A stretch of DNA of 64,000 nt. It comes from Bog-756 sp963704615 (GTDB lineage Bacteria; Actinomycetota; Acidimicrobiia; Acidimicrobiales; RAAP-2). The translations under genes and the position numbers were made by a program. This document shows positions 59,461-64,000 of this stretch, one piece after another (position 1 is the first letter of the stretch; each line of letters starts with the position of its first letter). The notes beneath the pieces were generated by a model that saw nothing but the letters and a program-made list of their open reading frames with translations, was not told the origin of the DNA and did not search any database. Where the stretch lies: the NCBI GenBank assembly GCA_963704615.1, contig OY969923.1:2914001-2978000 (forward strand). Reading direction: 5' to 3'.

Positions 59461-61167
59461 ATGGTGCTGGTGGTGCCGTCGGCCATCGTCCTGGCCGGCG
59501 CGTGGTCCTATCGTTGGGTCCAAGAGGACGCCTTCATCAACTTCCGCATCATCGACAACCTGCTCGCCGGTCACGGGCCGGTCTTCAACATCGGGGAACG
59601 GGTCGAGGCCTACTCGGACCCGTTGTGGCTCTTTCTGGTCGCCGGCGCCCACGAGGCACTGCCGTTCGTCACCATCGAGTGGCTCACTGTCATCCTCGGG
59701 CTGATAGGAACAGCCTTCGGTGTCGTGCTGGCCGGGCGGTCCGTCCAGCGCCTGGCCGGTGATCGTGACGGCGGAGTGACCCTTCCTCTGGGGCTGTTGG
59801 TCTTCGCGGTGGTGGCCGGCGTGTGGGAATTCGCCACCTCGGGGCTCGAGATGGGTCTGACCTTCTGCTGGATCGGGCTCGGCTACTGGCTCCTCGTCCG
59901 CACCGCGGAACGGCGTCGGTCAGCCGTCCGGTGCGCCTTCGTGGTGGGCCTGGGCACGCTCATCCGCCCCGAGCTGATCCTCATGAGCGTCGTGCAGCTG
60001 GTCGCTTTGGCTGTGGTGATCGCCTCCCCCGGGTGGAAGGGCTCCTCGTCGGTCACCCGGCGCTACCTGGCCCCGGCGGCCGCGGCCATCGCCCTCCCCG
60101 TGCTCTACGAGCTGTGGAGGATGGCCTACTTCGCCATGCTGGTGCCCAACACCGCGTTGGCCAAGTCGGCGACGGCTTCGTGGTGGTCCCAGGGTTTCAC
60201 CTACGTGTGGAACTTCGTCGCTCCCTATACGCTGTGGCTGCCTTTGGCCCTGGCCGTCCCGCTGGTCCTTCCCCGGGCCATGCGGTGGTGGCACGGCCAC
60301 GACCGGATCGGGGTCACCGTGTTGCTCACCCCGGTGGCGGCGGCTCTGGTGGACATCCTCTACGTGGCCCGGATCGGGGGCGATTATCAGCATGCCCGCC
60401 TCCTCCTCCCCGCCTTCATGTCGCTGTGCTTGCCGATCGTGGTGTCGGTGAAGGAGCTCCGGACCCTGCTGATCATTCCCGTGGTGGGCATCGTCGCCTG
60501 GTCGGTGGTCTGCGCCGGATGGTTGCGGTTCTCCACCGGCGGCGTCCTTCGGTCCGATCACGGCATCGTCGACGAGCGCGCCTTTTGGATCGCGGTGACC
60601 GGGAGCACCGATCCGGTGAACACCGCCGATTACCACAACCGTTTGGGAGGATTCAACCGGTCGCTGGCCGCCGGGGCCCAACACCAGGGCCAACAGCTCA
60701 TGGTGGCGAACACCGAACTGGGGGCGACCGTCTCCCCCGACATCCAACCGGCGGCGTCGTCCCTTCCCTTCCACCTGGTGGTCAGCGCCGGGGCCATCGG
60801 TGTCACCGGCCTTCTCAGCGGACCGGACACCTACATCTTCGACACCTACTCGCTGGCCAACCCGGTCGGTTCGCATTTCACCGTCACCCGCCGAGGCCGG
60901 CCCGGCCACGAGAAGTTCATCGGACCTGACTGGATGATCGCCCGGTTCGGGACCAGAGCGACGGTGCTGCCCAACAATGTGTCCCGACAAACGGTGGCCG
61001 CCGCCCGCCGGGCCCTGGACTGCGGGGTCCTCCACTCCTACCTCACGGCCATCACCGCGCCGTTGGGCCCGTCACGGGCCGTGAGCGACTTCATCCACTC
61101 GTTCGACTTCACGTCGATGACGTTCTCCGCCCAACCGGCAGCCGCCGAACAGAAGCTCTGCCGCTGA
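59461..61167 (+). CDS. AftB-like arabinofuranosyltransferase (GT-C), second copy
   Basis: This ~568-aa protein is a paralogue of the gene at 55343 and likewise AftB-like: 'QEDAFINFRIIDNLLAGHGP', 'VFNIGERVEAYSDPLW', 'WEFATSGLEMGLTF', 'LVPNTALAKSATASWWSQGF', 'GGDYQHARLLLPA', 'GIVDERAFWIAVTG' and 'RPGHEKFIGPDW'. The ATG at 59461 lies right at TM1, which is short compared with the paralogue. The frame is open upstream, and a TAGCGT lies 8 nt before an in-frame ATC at 59386, so the true start may be non-standard and earlier. Confidence 0.82.
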   Translation: MVLVVPSAIVLAGAWSYRWVQEDAFINFRIIDNLLAGHGPVFNIGERVEAYSDPLWLFLVAGAHEALPFVTIEWLTVILGLIGTAFGVVLAGRSVQRLAGDRDGGVTLPLGLLVFAVVAGVWEFATSGLEMGLTFCWIGLGYWLLVRTAERRRSAVRCAFVVGLGTLIRPELILMSVVQLVALAVVIASPGWKGSSSVTRRYLAPAAAAIALPVLYELWRMAYFAMLVPNTALAKSATASWWSQGFTYVWNFVAPYTLWLPLALAVPLVLPRAMRWWHGHDRIGVTVLLTPVAAALVDILYVARIGGDYQHARLLLPAFMSLCLPIVVSVKELRTLLIIPVVGIVAWSVVCAGWLRFSTGGVLRSDHGIVDERAFWIAVTGSTDPVNTADYHNRLGGFNRSLAAGAQHQGQQLMVANTELGATVSPDIQPAASSLPFHLVVSAGAIGVTGLLSGPDTYIFDTYSLANPVGSHFTVTRRGRPGHEKFIGPDWMIARFGTRATVLPNNVSRQTVAAARRALDCGVLHSYLTAITAPLGPSRAVSDFIHSFDFTSMTFSAQPAAAEQKLCR

Positions 61168-61245
61168 GTGGGTAAGCTCGGGTCGCCTCGCCGGACGGAC
61201 GGCGCCGCCGATCATCCGGCCCCGTTGAACCATGCGCGTCTGTCG

Positions 61246-63291
61246 ATGACACCGCCCTCGATCCCCGCCCAAGCGGCAACCGATGGGCAGGCCAAGCTCG
61301 AGCCACCGGCCGATCCCGACTGCGCCGCCGGTTCGCCCTCAGCGTCACCGGATGCGCTCGATGGCCGGGCGGCGGCCGTCGACCCTGACTCGGCCCGCGT
61401 TGGCGGCGACACCAACACCGCGGTTCCTCGCCGGCGGTGGACCGCGTGGTTGTACGCGGCGGTCGGCGGCACCTACTTGGTCCTGTCGTTGATCCTGTGG
61501 TGGCGGGTCCTGCCCAACTCGCGCATGGTGACCACCTGTGGGTGCGGCGATGCCGCCCTCACCCTCTGGGTGATCAAATGGCCGGCCTACGCACTGAGCC
61601 ACGGGCTCAACCCCTTCTATTCCTCGAGGCTCTTCGTCCCCCGGGGCATCAACATGACCCCGAACTCGCTGGGGCTCGGGATCGTCACGGCTCCGGTCAC
61701 CTGGCTGTTCGGACCGGTGGCCTCGCTCAACCTCATCGATCTCCTCTCCCCCCCGCTGTCGGCGCTGGCCATGTTCTGGCTGCTCCGGCGGTGGGTGGCG
61801 TGGCCGGCCGCGGCTTTCGGGGGCGGGCTCTTCTTCGGGTTCTCGCCCTTCGTCCTGGTCAGCCTGGCTCTGGCCCACCCCAACTTCGGACTGCTGGCTC
61901 CGGTCCCCCTGATCATCGGCTGTCTCGACGACCTCTTCGTGCGGCACCGACACCGGCCTTGGTGGACAGGGACCGCCCTCGGGCTGTTGGTCGTCGTCGA
62001 GTTCTTCATCAGTGTCGAGGTGCTGTCCTTGCTGGTGCTGTTCGCCGTGCTGGTGGCGGTGAGCCTCGGGCTGGGAGCGCTGGTGACGAGGACACGCGGG
62101 CCCGTCGACACCCTGGCCGGCGTCGCCTCCGGATTAGGGGTGGCCGCCGGGGTCGCTGTGGTCCTGTTGGCCTATCCCCTCTGGTTCTACTTCGCCGGAC
62201 CCGCCCACCTGACCGGACGCGCCTGGCCCGACTCACCAGCCGGAACGGTGGCCAACTCGCCGAGCCAATTCCTCAACGGATACATCGGTGCGCCGTTGAC
62301 CGGCGTCATGCACCTCTTCGGCGGCTATCAGGGACCCACGCTCCCCCTTCTGTGCTTCCTCGGCATCGGCACCGTGGTGGTGGTGATCGCCGGTGCGGTC
62401 CTCTGGCGGGGTGACCCGCTCCTGCGCTTCTTCGGCGCCGTCGGGGTGGTCGCCGCGGTGCTCTCTCTCGGGGTTGGTCACGGCTATTGGGCTCCCTGGC
62501 GCCTCTTCGTCCACCTCCCGGTGCTCAACAACGTGGTCCCGGTCAACATCACCGTCATCGTCGACACCTGCGTGGCCATCATGCTGGCCGTCATCGTCGA
62601 TCACGTCCGGTTCCCGGCTCGACGAGGCCGATCGGTCGGCGACCTGGGGCGCCTGGCCGGCGTGGCCGTCGCCGGCCTGGCCCTGGTACCGATCGCCGTG
62701 GCGTTCTGGCCCAACATCCCCATGACGGTCCGACCGGTCGTGCTCCCCCGGTGGTTCGCGGTGTCCGCCCCCCGCCTCGGCGATCACGCGGTCGTCCTCC
62801 CCTATCCCGCTGCTCTGGGGGGGATCCAGTCTTCGATGGCCTGGCAGGCGGTGGAGGGAATGACCTTCTCCATGGTGGGGGGCGGTGGTCCGGGGATCAC
62901 CCCGTCCCGAGCCGGGCCGGAGGCCCCGGGGTTCGACATCCTGGCCCGGGCTTCCCTCCCGCTGGGGCCCGCGCCCCTGCCCACCAAGGCCAACCTGGTC
63001 GCCGTTCGCCAGGCCCTGGCCGGGTGGGGGGTGACCACGGTGGTGGTGCCCGACCAGCCGGACCTCCCCACCTACGACCGTGGGCGGAGCGTCCCCTACG
63101 CGGTGGGTCTGTTCACCGCCGCTCTCGGGGAAGCGCCGACCCTGCAGTCGAGGGCCTGGGTGTGGCGCGACGTGGGTCACCCCGAACCTCCAGTGCCGCT
63201 GACAACGGCGGCGTTCACCGCCTGCGCCGACCGCCCGGGGGCGCCATCACCGGGGTCCGAGGTGGCGGCGTGCGTCCTCGGGACCCGATGA
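61246..63291 (+). CDS. 'TTCGCGD'-family membrane protein (copy 3)
   Basis: This 681-aa protein begins with a ~60-residue Ala/Asp/Pro-rich cytosolic tail. Then come TM1 and 'MVTTCGCGDAALTLWVIKWPAY', 'HGLNPFYSSRLFVPRGINMT', 'LRRWVAWPAAAFGGGLFFGFSP', ~11 further TM segments, and the exported tail domain with 'VTTVVVPDQPDLPTYDRGR'. The tail domain closely matches copy 2. It follows the AftB-like gene and its stop overlaps the next start (ATGA). Function unknown, presumably surface-glycan assembly. Confidence 0.82.
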   Translation: MTPPSIPAQAATDGQAKLEPPADPDCAAGSPSASPDALDGRAAAVDPDSARVGGDTNTAVPRRRWTAWLYAAVGGTYLVLSLILWWRVLPNSRMVTTCGCGDAALTLWVIKWPAYALSHGLNPFYSSRLFVPRGINMTPNSLGLGIVTAPVTWLFGPVASLNLIDLLSPPLSALAMFWLLRRWVAWPAAAFGGGLFFGFSPFVLVSLALAHPNFGLLAPVPLIIGCLDDLFVRHRHRPWWTGTALGLLVVVEFFISVEVLSLLVLFAVLVAVSLGLGALVTRTRGPVDTLAGVASGLGVAAGVAVVLLAYPLWFYFAGPAHLTGRAWPDSPAGTVANSPSQFLNGYIGAPLTGVMHLFGGYQGPTLPLLCFLGIGTVVVVIAGAVLWRGDPLLRFFGAVGVVAAVLSLGVGHGYWAPWRLFVHLPVLNNVVPVNITVIVDTCVAIMLAVIVDHVRFPARRGRSVGDLGRLAGVAVAGLALVPIAVAFWPNIPMTVRPVVLPRWFAVSAPRLGDHAVVLPYPAALGGIQSSMAWQAVEGMTFSMVGGGGPGITPSRAGPEAPGFDILARASLPLGPAPLPTKANLVAVRQALAGWGVTTVVVPDQPDLPTYDRGRSVPYAVGLFTAALGEAPTLQSRAWVWRDVGHPEPPVPLTTAAFTACADRPGAPSPGSEVAACVLGTR

Positions 63292-64000
63292 CCGACGTCA
63301 CCGCACCACCGGCGGGCCGACCGGTACGGCCACCGGGGACCGAGCGACGACCCGACTCGGAGGCCGGGCCCGGGCGGAGGAGGGTTGGATTCACCGGGCC
63401 GGCCCGTTACCTGGCCGCCGGTGGGCTCTACCTGGCCACCTCGGTCGGACTGTGGTGGCACGTGTGGACCGGGGGGCCGTCAGCCGTGATGACCTGTGCC
63501 TGCACCGACGCCGGCCGCATGGTCTGGTACCTGGAGTGGTCCAAGTTCGCGCTCGTCCACGGCCATTCCCTTCTCTGGTCGAACTGGATGTTCCATCCCG
63601 CCGGATTCAACCTGCTGAGCGACACCGGGGCCCCGGCCATCGCGTTGGTCATGTCGCCGGTGACCCTTCTCTTCGGGCCGGTGGCGGCCATGAACGTGGC
63701 CTCGACGCTGGCCCCGGCATTGACCGCCTTCACCATGTTCTGGCTGCTGCAGCGCTGGGTGCGCTGGACACCGGCCGCCTTCGTCGGCGGGCTGGCCTAC
63801 GGGTTCTCCGCCGCCGTCATCGTCCCGGTGGCCTTCGGTTGGCTCAACCTGGCCTCCCTCGCTCTGCTCCCGCTGATGGTGGCGTGCTTCGACGAGCTGG
63901 TCATCCGCCAACACGCCCGTCCGGCCCGAGTGGGTGTCGTCCTGGCCGTTCTGGTGACCGTCGAATACTTCGTGAGCACCGAGATGGTCCTCATCACAAC
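63288..64000 (+). CDS. 'TTCGCGD'-family membrane protein (copy 4), 5' part
   Basis: It starts with the ATG that overlaps the previous stop codon and runs off the window end, open for 237 codons. The motif reads 'VMTCACTDAGRMVWYLEWSKF', so the second Gly/Cys pattern is altered to CACTD. It continues with 'HGHSLLWSNWMFHPAGFNLLSDT', 'LQRWVRWTPAAFVGGLAYGFS' and 'CFDELVIRQHAR'. It is clearly homologous to the other three copies and the most divergent of them in the loop. Confidence 0.8.
   Translation, partial: MTDVTAPPAGRPVRPPGTERRPDSEAGPGRRRVGFTGPARYLAAGGLYLATSVGLWWHVWTGGPSAVMTCACTDAGRMVWYLEWSKFALVHGHSLLWSNWMFHPAGFNLLSDTGAPAIALVMSPVTLLFGPVAAMNVASTLAPALTAFTMFWLLQRWVRWTPAAFVGGLAYGFSAAVIVPVAFGWLNLASLALLPLMVACFDELVIRQHARPARVGVVLAVLVTVEYFVSTEMVLIT

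Noticed and set aside
58351..61167. A 938-codon plus-strand frame ending in the AftB-like protein
   Set aside because: The first ~345 codons lie antisense to two well-supported genes and have shadow composition. The promoter element and paralogue alignment place the start near 59386-59461.

Overview
The window is a 64 kb piece of a GC-rich actinomycete chromosome. Tiny actinobacterial ribosomal proteins (bS22, bL37), an MprA/MprB-like two-component pair, the order metG-tatD-[cell-wall protein]-rsmA-ispE known from mycobacteria, and many leaderless-type promoters (TANNNT 6-10 nt before the start codon) all support this. A secreted protein with 'YWEVASDGG' repeats suggests the class Acidimicrobiia. 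That placement is inference.

Layout. 0-17 kb is housekeeping: typA end, tRNA-Gln, response regulator and histidine kinase (frameshifted), bS22, ispE-rsmA, an RlpA-like protein in the slot where mycobacteria keep rpfB, tatD, metG, a NUDIX hydrolase, rsmI-DUF192, bL37, a phosphodiesterase, an adenosine-kinase-like enzyme, pepN and a Gdt1-family transporter. 17-27 kb holds tailoring enzymes: two methyltransferases, three sulfotransferases, a 2OG-Fe(II) oxygenase, then a glycosyltransferase-methyltransferase-terpene-cyclase-like operon. 27-34 kb has an Nramp-related transporter with altered metal ligands, a cytosolic MgtE-N/CBS protein, an acyl-CoA dehydrogenase and a MarR-MFS operon with a visible operator.

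33.95-39.26 kb is a candidate mobile element not obviously matching a named family. It has 12-bp perfect inverted repeats flanked by ACAAT on both sides, a secreted beta-helix cargo gene, and an overlapping trio: active-looking tyrosine recombinase, HTH regulator, and a second recombinase-like protein with six Cys pairs and a degenerate catalytic centre. A second inverted repeat sits just outside the trio.

39.4-64 kb is almost entirely integral membrane enzymes for cell-surface glycans: four acyltransferase-3/SGNH proteins, two AftB-like arabinofuranosyltransferases, other GT-C-like proteins, and four copies of an unrecognised polytopic family marked by 'TTCGCGD'. They lie in three operons (39.4-49.2 minus, 51.6-59.3 minus, 59.4-64.0 plus) with ATGA stop/start overlaps. 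The likely joint role is building and O-acylating an extracytoplasmic polysaccharide.

Three genes carry frameshifts (four in all), each at a G/C run, so assembly error is possible.
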